The notes under the pieces were generated by a model. That model made no database searches. It saw only the letters and a program-made list of their open reading frames with translations, and was not told where the DNA came from. A program made the position numbers and the translations under genes. A stretch of DNA of 44,459 nucleotides from an uncultured Lachnospiraceae bacterium (GTDB taxonomy: Bacteria; Bacillota; Clostridia; Lachnospirales; Lachnospiraceae): positions 1 to 44,459 of the forward strand of contig CANRPU010000018.1 in the NCBI GenBank assembly GCA_947632555.1, written 5' to 3'. Below are positions 1 to 7,757 of this stretch, piece after piece (position 1 is the first letter of the stretch; every line of letters starts with the position of its first letter).

Positions 1-73
1 CCCTTTTTTCAGCAAATGATATGAAAACAACTCAAAAACAATTTCAATTTACTCTTGACATATCACCGCTGGA

Positions 74-1015
74 CTATCGCTTTCTTCTTTTTTTGCGCTG
101 TTCCCTGGCATGTTCCCTGCGCTCCCGTATTTTTTCAAATTCCTCTTCCGAGATAAACCGGGTAGTCTTGACCACGTAAACCTCTTCTTCCGCCGCTCTG
201 CGGATGCGGATCTTTCCCTTCATCAGACCGTGGACATCGCACTGGGCAACACAGTAATAATGCCTGCCGTTGGGCGTGAACCAACGGATCTTTTTCTTCA
301 GGTTCTTATTGCAGATATAACATTTGCTGCTGATCACTTCTTTGTCCGAAAGCGCGGCGGTTTTATTGGGAAATACCCTGGAAATATATTTGGCGTATGT
401 GTCAAATACGATCTTCACTTCCTCTTCCCGGCTGCGGGGCGGGTTAAAAACATCATAGGAAATATTTCCGCGGACTCTGCCGGGAATAGCCGCCAGTACC
501 TTGCCCGCGTAATAAGCGTCGCTGAACGCCCTGTGAAAGGGAATATCCTTTTCCAGCTTCAGAAAATCCACCGCGTATTCCAGCGTCCTCCTGCTCCTGC
601 CGTCCTCATAGGCAAGGCTGAAAAGCTTCTGTACGTCCAAAAAGGGGATCGGTCCCGCGGCCAGCGGTTCCATGCCGTAATAGCGCATGTTCTCCTGCAG
701 TTCTCCCAGATCCAGAGGCCCCCATGTGCAGAACATCCTCTCTTCGCCGCACCATTCCATAAAGTCCTTCATCACCACCGGAAACGGCTCTCCGTGCTCC
801 AGTTCCTGCATCTGCAGGTGGATGAGCCGGCTGGTAATCTTATGCATTTCGTGGTAGATCTGGGGCTTGATCAGCCGGCTGAACTCGCTGACTATCACGC
901 CGCTCTCATTCAGGCATACCGCGCCGATCTCAATGATCTCAAAATGCAGTTCCTCATTCGGTTCCTCGTTTTTGCTGCCCTGATTCCATTCCAGGTCCAA
1001 TACGATATAGTTCAT
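74..1015 (-). CDS. DEDDh 3'-5' exonuclease with C-terminal zinc-ribbon-like tail
   Basis: A 313-residue exonuclease of the DnaQ/KapD-like RNase T superfamily, expected to trim DNA or RNA 3' ends with two metal ions. Visible DEDDh residues are D7 and E9 (VLDLEWN), an Asp in the FCTWGPLDLGEL segment, and the His and Asp of PFHRAFSDAYY. After the roughly 185-residue catalytic domain there is an added C-terminal part with Cys pairs (CYICNK and YYCVAQCDVHG), which looks like a small zinc ribbon, followed by a very basic Arg/Lys tail; both could hold nucleic acid (inference). ATG is preceded by GAGGTGG. It starts 30 bp after the sialate esterase gene, so the two may be co-transcribed. No clear terminator is seen in the 73 bases after its stop. 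The precise substrate is unknown. Confidence 0.85.
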   Translation of the reverse strand: MNYIVLDLEWNQGSKNEEPNEELHFEIIEIGAVCLNESGVIVSEFSRLIKPQIYHEMHKITSRLIHLQMQELEHGEPFPVVMKDFMEWCGEERMFCTWGPLDLGELQENMRYYGMEPLAAGPIPFLDVQKLFSLAYEDGRSRRTLEYAVDFLKLEKDIPFHRAFSDAYYAGKVLAAIPGRVRGNISYDVFNPPRSREEEVKIVFDTYAKYISRVFPNKTAALSDKEVISSKCYICNKNLKKKIRWFTPNGRHYYCVAQCDVHGLMKGKIRIRRAAEEEVYVVKTTRFISEEEFEKIRERREHAREQRKKRRKR

Positions 1016-1045
1016 ATACCACCTCTGTTACAGGCTATTTCTCTT

Positions 1046-2593
1046 TTAAAAAATATGGGTTCTGAAGGGCGCCATGGGCAGGCCGTTTTTTCCGAAGACC
1101 CTGACTTCCCCAAAATTGGTCCAGAGATACCTGGCCATGACCGGATCCTTCACCTTTTCTGACTTGATGAAAACCGTACCGCCCTTTTCCGAAAATACCG
1201 CCTCCGCGGGATAAAATACCCCGTCTTCCCCGGCTATCTCAAAACCGGACGGTTCCCCCTTTACCAGAAAACCCTGCTCCGCGCAGAAAAAGGAAATCTC
1301 CATTCCTCCGCCGCGGTAGAGGAAATCCCGGTAAACCGGCCCGAAGGCTTCCGCCGCCTCTATCCTGTGATAGACCTGATAAAGGGCCTGAAGCGCCAGC
1401 CTTTCCCCCACCGGCTTCTTGCCGCGGGGATGGATCTCGTGAAACTGCCCGCAGTCAATGATCACGGCCAGTCCCGTATTTCTGATATTCCGAAAGGCCT
1501 TAAACTGCGCTTCTCTGATCAGGCACCAGTTTTTGGTATCTTCCGTCCCCTCATATTGATGCATCGGCAGCTGCACCAGAAGAAAAGGTAAGGTTTCATC
1601 CTCAAAATCTTCTCGCCACTGTCGTATCAGGCGGGTAAAAAGCTGGTAATAACTCTCCGGCTTGTGATCGTCGCTCTCTCCCTGATAATACAGAAAGCCC
1701 CGCAGCGTATAGGGCGTCAGCCTGCGCAGCATGGTTTCATAGAGCCCGCACGGCCTGGTAAAATTGGCGCAGTTCAAAGGGCCTGGATATCTGCAGGGTC
1801 CCACCGCCTCCTGCACCTTGTCAAAAGGCTCCCTGGGATTTCTGGCGTAGATCTCTCCCGCCCGTTTCTCCCAGTCCGCGTGATAGGCCAGATACTCGTT
1901 GTAATCCTTTATCTGTTCTTCCCTGGATTTCCGGATCCACGGACTGTTTTCGTATTCTTTCACGTAACTTTTCGTGGCGTCCTGCTCCATCAGCGCTTCT
2001 CTGCTCATCCACGCGCTGGCGGAAGTCCCGCCCCAGTTACAGCCGATGATGCCCACCGTCACTCCCAGTTTTTCCGCCAGATAAGCCGCGAAGAAAAATC
2101 CCACGGCGGACCACTTTGCCGCCTCCTTCTCCCCAAACAGCTCCCAGCAGGCGTTCTGTTCCGCTTCCCGCAGCGCTTCGCACTCATAGGCGAACTTGGG
2201 TGTACTGTAAAACCGGATCTTCCGTACTATCTCCGCCGCTCCGGCGGCTGCTCCTCCGGCCGCCGCGCTCCGCAGTATCTCCTGTCCGCCGTCGGCATTC
2301 TGCAGTTCCAGTTCCATATTGGACTGTCCGCCGGCCAGCCACACCTCGCCTACCGCCACATCCAAAAAGCGCAGCGTTTCCTTTCCGTCCGTGATCTCCA
2401 TGACCGCGTTTTCCATGGCCTCCAGCTCCGGCAGATACGCGGTCCACTTTCCTTCCCGGCAGACCGTTTCCGCCATCCTGTCCGCCAGGGAAACCCGGAT
2501 CCTGCTCCCGCTCTCCCCCGTTCCGAAAACCGTTATCTTTTTTTCCCGCTGCAGCACCATATGGTCGCTGAATACCGCCGCCGCCTTTAACAT
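1046..2593 (-). CDS. Sialate O-acetylesterase-type SGNH hydrolase
   Basis: About 515 residues, matching the SASA family that removes O-acetyl groups from sialic acid or, in many gut and soil bacteria, from plant or mucin glycans. Seen: N-terminal FSDHMVLQR segment, nucleophile Ser in AGGQSNMELEL, the GCNWGGTSASAW block, YYQGESDD, and a C-terminal HPRGKKPVGERLA segment. A short Ala/Gly-rich insertion (around residues 105-118) breaks the domain. No signal peptide is evident, so the enzyme is probably cytoplasmic, acting on imported sugars. No nanA/nanE/nanK genes are nearby, so true sialic acid use is not supported. An in-frame GTG at 2605 is an alternative start; neither has a strong ribosome binding site. 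It is divergent from the AraC-type regulator, which may control it. Confidence 0.85.
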   Translation of the reverse strand: MLKAAAVFSDHMVLQREKKITVFGTGESGSRIRVSLADRMAETVCREGKWTAYLPELEAMENAVMEITDGKETLRFLDVAVGEVWLAGGQSNMELELQNADGGQEILRSAAAGGAAAGAAEIVRKIRFYSTPKFAYECEALREAEQNACWELFGEKEAAKWSAVGFFFAAYLAEKLGVTVGIIGCNWGGTSASAWMSREALMEQDATKSYVKEYENSPWIRKSREEQIKDYNEYLAYHADWEKRAGEIYARNPREPFDKVQEAVGPCRYPGPLNCANFTRPCGLYETMLRRLTPYTLRGFLYYQGESDDHKPESYYQLFTRLIRQWREDFEDETLPFLLVQLPMHQYEGTEDTKNWCLIREAQFKAFRNIRNTGLAVIIDCGQFHEIHPRGKKPVGERLALQALYQVYHRIEAAEAFGPVYRDFLYRGGGMEISFFCAEQGFLVKGEPSGFEIAGEDGVFYPAEAVFSEKGGTVFIKSEKVKDPVMARYLWTNFGEVRVFGKNGLPMAPFRTHIF

Positions 2594-2639
2594 CGCCGTC
2601 CGCACCGCCTTTCTTTGTTTATCTTATCACATTTCCTCC

Positions 2640-2664
2640 CCGCCGTATAGTTTTTTACCGGCGG
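2640..2664. repeat. Inverted repeat between the divergent genes
   Basis: CCGCCG (2640-2645) and CGGCGG (2659-2664) form a perfect 6-bp inverted repeat with a T-rich 13-base loop. It ends 4 bp before the -35 box of the regulator promoter and could be an operator or a small hairpin. Function is not known. Confidence 0.5.
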
Positions 2665-2667
2665 TTC

Positions 2668-2696
2668 TTGACAAAGTTTTGATTCACTCCTACACT
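2668..2696 (+). promoter_or_regulatory. Sigma-A-type promoter of the AraC-type regulator
   Basis: Perfect -35 TTGACA (2668-2673), 17-bp spacer, -10 TACACT (2691-2696). Transcription should begin near 2703, giving a leader of about 33 bases that includes the AGGAG ribosome binding site at 2726-2730. Confidence 0.75.
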
Positions 2697-2735
2697 AAAG
2701 AGGACGCAGTTGACAAGCTGAAAGCAGGAGAACTT

Positions 2736-4301
2736 ATGTATTCGGTTTTAATCGCGGACAACGAAACGCATATACGGGATGACCTGAAGCGCTCCCTGGA
2801 CTGGGAAGCGGCGGGATTTTCCGTTTGCTGGGAAGCCGCTGACGGGGAAGAAGCCCTACGGCTGCTCTGTTCCCTGCGGCCGGATCTGGCGTTGATAGCC
2901 GCCGGCATATCCAAAATGCCGGGGCTTTCGGTGATAGGCGCCGCCAAAGAGCAGGGAGCCGGAACCCGTTTTATTATCTTGGGCGGCAGTCCGGACCCTT
3001 CCGCCGCGCGGGAGGCCGTCCGCCGCGGCGTGGAGGACTGGCTGGAGGAACCCGTGGATAAAGACGCTCTTTCCGAAGCCGTTTCCAGAATAAAGCGCGC
3101 GCTGGACAGGGAAGCTCTCGACGCGAAAACGCGGGAGCTTTTCACACGCAGGGCGCGGAACGTTATCCTCCGGGAACTGATCACCGGTGAAACGGAAGAA
3201 GAAATGTTCTTCTCTCCCGAAAGCCTGAAGATGCTGGAATTGGATGCCGATGTATACCAGGTTGTCATCTGCGAAAATTTCAACCCGGAGAACGGCGGAT
3301 CCTACCGCTTCGCGGATCTGTTAAAGGTCACCAACCGGGAAGAACATACCTTTCATTCTTTTGAAACGGACCAGAATACCGTGGTCTTATTAAAAGGCAC
3401 CTACGCCCTTAACCGCTTTCATGATTTTCTGGAGCATTACCACGGAGAAGCCCCCCCACAGAAAGGCAGCCCCATGGATATGTTTTTTCTGGCTTACGGC
3501 CGGCCCGTGCGGAGCGCCGCGGATATCCATTTGTCCTATGAGGAAGCGAGCCGCCTGATCTCCCGCCGGTTTTTCTGCTCCCACGGCTGTCATACGCTGG
3601 GCTATGAGGAGCCTTCCGCCCCCGGGGAGAGCGCCCTGCGCCTTTCGCCGAAGACGCTGGCGGAATACGCGGATACTCTCACCGGCTATCTGCAGACCTT
3701 TAACCGCCGCAGTGTCAGTGAAGCCCTGCGCGGACTGGAGAACGATCTGTACAATGTGAACAATGATGTCGGGGAGGTAAAGCTTTTTCTAACGGATCTG
3801 TATCTGTGCATCAAGGAAAAGATCCGACTGATCTACCCCATGGTGAATATTCCCTTTCCTTCCAATTCAGAGGTCATCACGCTCATCCGCGGGAAATATT
3901 ACCTCTATGAGATCATGCGTTTTTTGTGGGAACAGTCCGAGGCGATCATGAACGCCACCGGCAATCCGGGCCGCAACAATGTCCTGGACGATATCCTCTA
4001 TTATATCGACCACAATTACCGGAACAATATCAAGCTGGAAACCATCGCGCCGCTCTTCGGCTATAACAGCGCCTACCTGGGAAAGATCTTCACCCAGACG
4101 GTGGGAGAAAATTTTAATTCCTATGTGGACCGCTTGCGGATCGAGCATTCCAAGCGGCTTCTTTTGGAGAATCAGCTGAAGGTCTATGAAGTGGCGGAGC
4201 AGGCCGGCTACCGCAATGTGGACTATTTTCATAAGAAGTTCCGCAAATATGTGGGAGAAAGCCCCGCGGAATTCCGCAAAAAATATGCAGGCAAAAAATA
4301 A
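2736..4301 (+). CDS. AraC-family response regulator (YesN type) with degenerate receiver
   Basis: 521 residues: N-terminal receiver-like domain (about 1-120), a long middle region, and a C-terminal pair of AraC helix-turn-helices (about 425-521, ending in a typical YVGESPAEFRKKY segment). YesN-type regulators normally work with a YesM-type histidine kinase and control neighbouring sugar ABC operons. Here the receiver has lost its key residues: the phosphoacceptor Asp aligns with A55 (PDLALIAAGI instead of PDLVLTDIRM), the conserved Ser/Thr aligns with G83, and the conserved Lys before Pro aligns with E105 (LEEPVD). Only the N-terminal acidic pair is partly kept (ADNE). No kinase gene is in the window. 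The ATG at 2736 was chosen for its AGGAG site and promoter; an open frame continues upstream to 2319 through the esterase promoter and is not real. It ends in a strong terminator shared with the convergent ABC operon. Confidence 0.92.
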   Translation: MYSVLIADNETHIRDDLKRSLDWEAAGFSVCWEAADGEEALRLLCSLRPDLALIAAGISKMPGLSVIGAAKEQGAGTRFIILGGSPDPSAAREAVRRGVEDWLEEPVDKDALSEAVSRIKRALDREALDAKTRELFTRRARNVILRELITGETEEEMFFSPESLKMLELDADVYQVVICENFNPENGGSYRFADLLKVTNREEHTFHSFETDQNTVVLLKGTYALNRFHDFLEHYHGEAPPQKGSPMDMFFLAYGRPVRSAADIHLSYEEASRLISRRFFCSHGCHTLGYEEPSAPGESALRLSPKTLAEYADTLTGYLQTFNRRSVSEALRGLENDLYNVNNDVGEVKLFLTDLYLCIKEKIRLIYPMVNIPFPSNSEVITLIRGKYYLYEIMRFLWEQSEAIMNATGNPGRNNVLDDILYYIDHNYRNNIKLETIAPLFGYNSAYLGKIFTQTVGENFNSYVDRLRIEHSKRLLLENQLKVYEVAEQAGYRNVDYFHKKFRKYVGESPAEFRKKYAGKK

Positions 4302-4302
4302 G

Positions 4303-4337
4303 GAGCGCCGCGGGCCGGCGCTCTCTTTTTATTTTTC
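4303..4337 (+). terminator. Rho-independent terminator of the AraC-type regulator
   Basis: An 8-bp perfect stem, GAGCGCCG (4303-4310) with CGGCGCTC (4316-4323), loop CGGGC, followed by TCTTTTTATTTTT. The T tract overlaps the stop codon of the converging DUF624 gene. Confidence 0.92.
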
Positions 4338-4982
4338 CTCGTCTTCTTCCGTTTCCTTTTCTCTTACAGAACCCGGTTCCCGCTCTATCTCCCGGAAGAA
4401 ATAGATCGCGAAACCGCTTACCGTCAGCATCAGGCAGGCGGGCCCTATAAGAATGGCGAAAAAGAGCGTGGTGGTATTAAACAGGCCGATAAAAATTTCC
4501 ACCGCCAGCACCGCCGCCAGCGCCAGGGTCCGCAGAAAATAACGGGTGGCGATCCTGGCGGAATTTCTCAGGGTTTCCGGCAGCGTATTTTCATAACGGG
4601 CGCTCAGCGGAAAAGCGTAGATAAACGCCATGGCAAACACAAAGGCCGACACAATACCCGCGATCAGAAAAAGAATGGGATTGTTTTCCACTTTGTTGAA
4701 CAGTTCAAAGTCCAGATATACCACATAAGCCGCCAGCAGCCCCAGAAGCCCCAGCGGTATACCCTGTTTCCAGTTATCCCTGAACGCTTTTATAAACTGC
4801 CTTCCCACATAGCCTTCCGATTCATCCACCATTTTCAGCGTCACGCTGTAGGCCGCCACCGTAGCGGCTCCTATAGTGAAAACGGGAAGCGAAAACAGCA
4901 TCCAGAGAAAATTCAGTTTTATCATATCCCACAGCCTGGACATAAATTTGTACAGACCGCCGTCCACACTGAAAAATTTCAT
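4329..4982 (-). CDS. DUF624 (YesL-like) membrane protein
   Basis: 217 residues with about five or six membrane segments and a charged, Glu-rich cytoplasmic C-terminus. The start (MKFFSVDGGLYKFMSRLWDMIKLN) is typical of the DUF624/YesL family, small membrane proteins that very often accompany LplB/LplC-type sugar transporters. Its role is not established; it may assist or regulate the transporter. It is the last gene of the ABC operon, following the binding-protein gene after 84 bp that contain a hairpin. The start has a GAGGACGG-type site. Its stop lies inside the T tract of the converging regulator terminator. Confidence 0.88.
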   Translation of the reverse strand: MKFFSVDGGLYKFMSRLWDMIKLNFLWMLFSLPVFTIGAATVAAYSVTLKMVDESEGYVGRQFIKAFRDNWKQGIPLGLLGLLAAYVVYLDFELFNKVENNPILFLIAGIVSAFVFAMAFIYAFPLSARYENTLPETLRNSARIATRYFLRTLALAAVLAVEIFIGLFNTTTLFFAILIGPACLMLTVSGFAIYFFREIEREPGSVREKETEEDEEK

Positions 4983-5004
4983 GTTCCGTCCTCATGATTC
5001 AGAA

Positions 5005-5027
5005 AGGGCTGCCAAGCCGACAGCCCT
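5005..5027 (-). promoter_or_regulatory. Intercistronic hairpin after the binding-protein gene
   Basis: AGGGCTG (5005-5011) and CAGCCCT (5021-5027) pair perfectly around a 9-base loop. On the minus strand no T run follows, so it is unlikely to be an efficient terminator in operon direction. Hairpins at this place, just after the binding-protein gene, often stabilise that part of the mRNA so that it is made in excess (established for maltose-type operons; applied here by inference). Confidence 0.65.
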
Positions 5028-5066
5028 CTCTTTCTGTTCTTTTCGGTTTTACTTTATCTGCCTGTC

Positions 5067-6743
5067 TTATCGCAGCGGCGCCTGCAGTTCGTTCTTTCTG
5101 GCCGCCTCTGCCACGCACCACGCGATACATTCATCATAGCCATAGGACTTCGCTCTCGCCTGCATCTCGCTGACGATCTGGTTGAACTCCTCTTCGCTCT
5201 CCGCGTAGATAGCCCTCCAGCTGTAATCCTTTAAGCAGGTAGCTATCTGCTGCCACTTCTGATCCAGCTCCGCGTCACGCTTGCTTTCGGAATAGTTGTT
5301 AGGCGGATCAATCAGATATTTGCCTCTGGCGTCCATATATTCCTGTACGGTCTGGGAACCGGTCACGGTACGCCAGTCACGCTCCGCGTCACAGCGGCCC
5401 TCCGGTACCTGGTAGCTCAGCCAGTACTGTTTATCATAAGGTTCGCCGGATTCCGGGTTTACATCCGCGATGGACCAGGTCCTGTTGTTGGGCTGGAACG
5501 CGCCGTCATTGAAGGTAGCGCCGCCCCACTCGTCAGGCATTAAGGTCTGTCTGTCTTCTACACAAGTCTTACCAAAATCGGTCATATAGGTTCTGCCGTT
5601 CTCATCATAATCCCAGCAAAGTCCTTTCGGTCCGTACTCCATAGTAATAACGCCTTCGGGAGTGGACAGCCAGTTGATGATCTCCATGCACAGCTCAGGA
5701 TACTGGGTGTTGGCGCCGATGGACCATACACGGTTGCCGCCCTTGGGAGATAATCCCGCTACAATGGGGCTGGCCTCTTCCGGTACCAGAGGCAGCATGA
5801 TCTGATTTACCTTAAAATGGTCATCATTGTTAAATCCGTCGCTTCCCGCGTAATCGAATATGGAGAAGAGCACATTGCCGTTCTGTACCTTGGCGATCAT
5901 CTCGTCATACTTCTGCGTCATGGAATCGGGATCCAGCAGTCCTCTTCTGTACGCTTCGTTAAACCACTCCAGCATCTCCAGATAAGGGCTTCCGTCGGAC
6001 AGAGCGTCATAGAATTCGCCTGTCTGGGGATTGTAGTGTCCAAATCCAAACTCATCATAACCGTAATACGCCGTAGCCATAGCTTTTACATACATAACAT
6101 AGTTGCCGTCCCAGTCGGGCCAGATGGACATGGCATAGGTCTTTTTGCCGTCATCACCAGTGGGCTGAAGCGCCTGCATATCCTCCAGCACATCCAGCAG
6201 ATCATCCAGGTTCTTCACCTCGGGATGTCCCAGCTGCTCATACAGATCCCAGCGGGCGTCCCAGGTATAGAAGAACGCGTCATGGCTCTCAGAGCTTCTT
6301 GCCACGCCATGTCCGAAGCCGTGGATCTTACCGTCACCGGATACTTCCCTGTTCTTCTCCAGCGCTTCCTGCATATTTTCCCAGATATAGGGGCCGTACT
6401 CCTGCACCAGATTGTCTTCTTCCCAATCGTAGAGCATTCCTGCCTCGACAGCGGTCACATAATCTCCGCCGTCATTTCCCCAGATAACGATGTCACCCAG
6501 GTCACCGGCTTCCATACGGGTATCAAACACGCCGTCACCGTCGGGAACCAGATTGACTTTTACGTTCCATTTTTCTTTAAAAATCGTGGCAAACCAGCCC
6601 TGCATTTCGCCGGAGTAATTTGCCAGCTGGCTGTAAATGGTCAGGGTGATGGGCTTGCCGCCGCCACCGCCACAGCCGGAGAGCAGGCTGCCGGTCATAA
6701 TCAGGGCCAGCGCCATCGCTACCGCTCTTTTCATCTTTTTCAT
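5067..6743 (-). CDS. Sugar ABC transporter lipoprotein binding protein (family 1)
   Basis: 558 residues, a large extracellular solute-binding protein of the LipO/LplA kind that captures oligosaccharides outside the membrane and hands them to the two permeases encoded upstream. A lipoprotein signal is clear: basic MKKMKR, hydrophobic stretch, lipobox LLSGC with Cys24, then a Gly-rich linker. The body shows family features such as LYSQLANYSG near the mature N-terminus, GDIVIWGNDGGDYV, and many Trp/Tyr residues suited to stacking on sugars. Length agrees with the 500-560 residues usual for this subgroup. Ribosome binding site GGAGG lies 8 bp before ATG. It is third in the ABC operon. The ligand cannot be read from sequence. 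Confidence 0.93.
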   Translation of the reverse strand: MKKMKRAVAMALALIMTGSLLSGCGGGGGKPITLTIYSQLANYSGEMQGWFATIFKEKWNVKVNLVPDGDGVFDTRMEAGDLGDIVIWGNDGGDYVTAVEAGMLYDWEEDNLVQEYGPYIWENMQEALEKNREVSGDGKIHGFGHGVARSSESHDAFFYTWDARWDLYEQLGHPEVKNLDDLLDVLEDMQALQPTGDDGKKTYAMSIWPDWDGNYVMYVKAMATAYYGYDEFGFGHYNPQTGEFYDALSDGSPYLEMLEWFNEAYRRGLLDPDSMTQKYDEMIAKVQNGNVLFSIFDYAGSDGFNNDDHFKVNQIMLPLVPEEASPIVAGLSPKGGNRVWSIGANTQYPELCMEIINWLSTPEGVITMEYGPKGLCWDYDENGRTYMTDFGKTCVEDRQTLMPDEWGGATFNDGAFQPNNRTWSIADVNPESGEPYDKQYWLSYQVPEGRCDAERDWRTVTGSQTVQEYMDARGKYLIDPPNNYSESKRDAELDQKWQQIATCLKDYSWRAIYAESEEEFNQIVSEMQARAKSYGYDECIAWCVAEAARKNELQAPLR

Positions 6744-6780
6744 GATCTTGTCCTCCTTTATCTATATTAGCAGTGCTCCG

Positions 6781-7746
6781 TCAGCCCTTAACGGCGCCCA
6801 GCATAATACCTTTTTCAAAATACCGCTGCATAAAAGGATATACCAGCAGGATCGGGATAATAGATACCATGGAAATGGTATATTTGATGGTCTTGGCGTT
6901 TAACGCGCTCTGCATAACGCCCTCCAGGTTGCCGCCGCCGGACTGCATCAGCGCCGCCAGGTTGGTGGTGGTGTTCAGATACAGATACAGCCTGTGCTGC
7001 AGGGTATAGAGCTGAGGCGCGTTCTGCATTAAGATCAGGGAATCCGTAAAGGAGTTCCAATGTCCTACCGCGCCGAAGATCGCGATCGTTGCCAGGATCG
7101 GCTTACACAGCGGCCAGATGATATGTCTGAAGATCGTCATGTAGCCCGCGCCGTCCATAAACGCGCTCTCTTCCAGCTCTCCCGGGATGGACTCAATATA
7201 GGTCTTTACCAGGATAATGTTGTAGGGAGCCACAATGCCGGGGATGATATAGGCCATAAAGTTGTTGGTCAGTCCCAGCATGGACATATTCAGATACCAG
7301 GGAATGGTACCCGCGTTGAAATACATGGTGATGACCAGGAATCGGTACCAGAATTTTCTGTGCCACATCTGCTGCTTGGTCACCACATAGCCGATAAAGG
7401 CGGAGGCCAGCACCATCAGCGCCGTACCGATCAGTGTCCTGCCGATAGAAACCAGAAATGCCTGCAGGATCTCACTGGATTTTACCAGATTCGTGTAGTT
7501 GCTCAGATGGATCCCCCGGGGAATAAAGTTGACCATACCCCTGCTTACCAGATTGTTATCGGAAATGGTATTGATAAACAGATAGTAAAAGGGGAACAGA
7601 CAGCATAGCGTAAATACGATAAAGAACGTATAGTTCAAAATATTGAACACAATATCGCCCGGTGTGAGTTTATACTGTCTTTTATGAGTTTTGTTGTAGC
7701 GCTTTTCCGCCTTCGCGTCCAGCTTTTCCTGTGCCGTCTTAGCCAT
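6781..7746 (-). CDS. Carbohydrate ABC transporter permease (MalG/LplC type)
   Basis: 321 residues with six predicted membrane helices and the cytoplasmic EAA loop (EESAFMDGAGYMTIFRHIIWP) that docks to the ATPase. A basic N-terminal stretch of about 30 residues precedes helix 1. The C-terminus FEKGIMLGAVKG is typical of the LplC/YtcP subgroup. It forms a heterodimer with the preceding permease; the genes are 11 bp apart. AGGAGG precedes the ATG. No ATPase gene is present, so the system presumably uses a shared MsmX/UgpC-like ATPase encoded elsewhere, as is usual for this subfamily. Confidence 0.94.
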   Translation of the reverse strand: MAKTAQEKLDAKAEKRYNKTHKRQYKLTPGDIVFNILNYTFFIVFTLCCLFPFYYLFINTISDNNLVSRGMVNFIPRGIHLSNYTNLVKSSEILQAFLVSIGRTLIGTALMVLASAFIGYVVTKQQMWHRKFWYRFLVITMYFNAGTIPWYLNMSMLGLTNNFMAYIIPGIVAPYNIILVKTYIESIPGELEESAFMDGAGYMTIFRHIIWPLCKPILATIAIFGAVGHWNSFTDSLILMQNAPQLYTLQHRLYLYLNTTTNLAALMQSGGGNLEGVMQSALNAKTIKYTISMVSIIPILLVYPFMQRYFEKGIMLGAVKG

Positions 7747-7757
7747 TTCTGCACCTC

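Noticed and set aside
1..73. Terminator after the exonuclease gene
   Set aside because: The bases after the stop are AT-rich, but no convincing stem followed by a T run is present.
110..1162. A 350-residue open frame opposite the exonuclease
   Set aside because: It is a shadow of a gene with intact DEDDh residues and lacks a start signal.
1046..2593. Sialic acid catabolism locus
   Set aside because: Only an esterase of the SASA family is present; no nanA, nanE, nanK or sialic acid transporter is recognised. Many SASA proteins act on other acetylated sugars.
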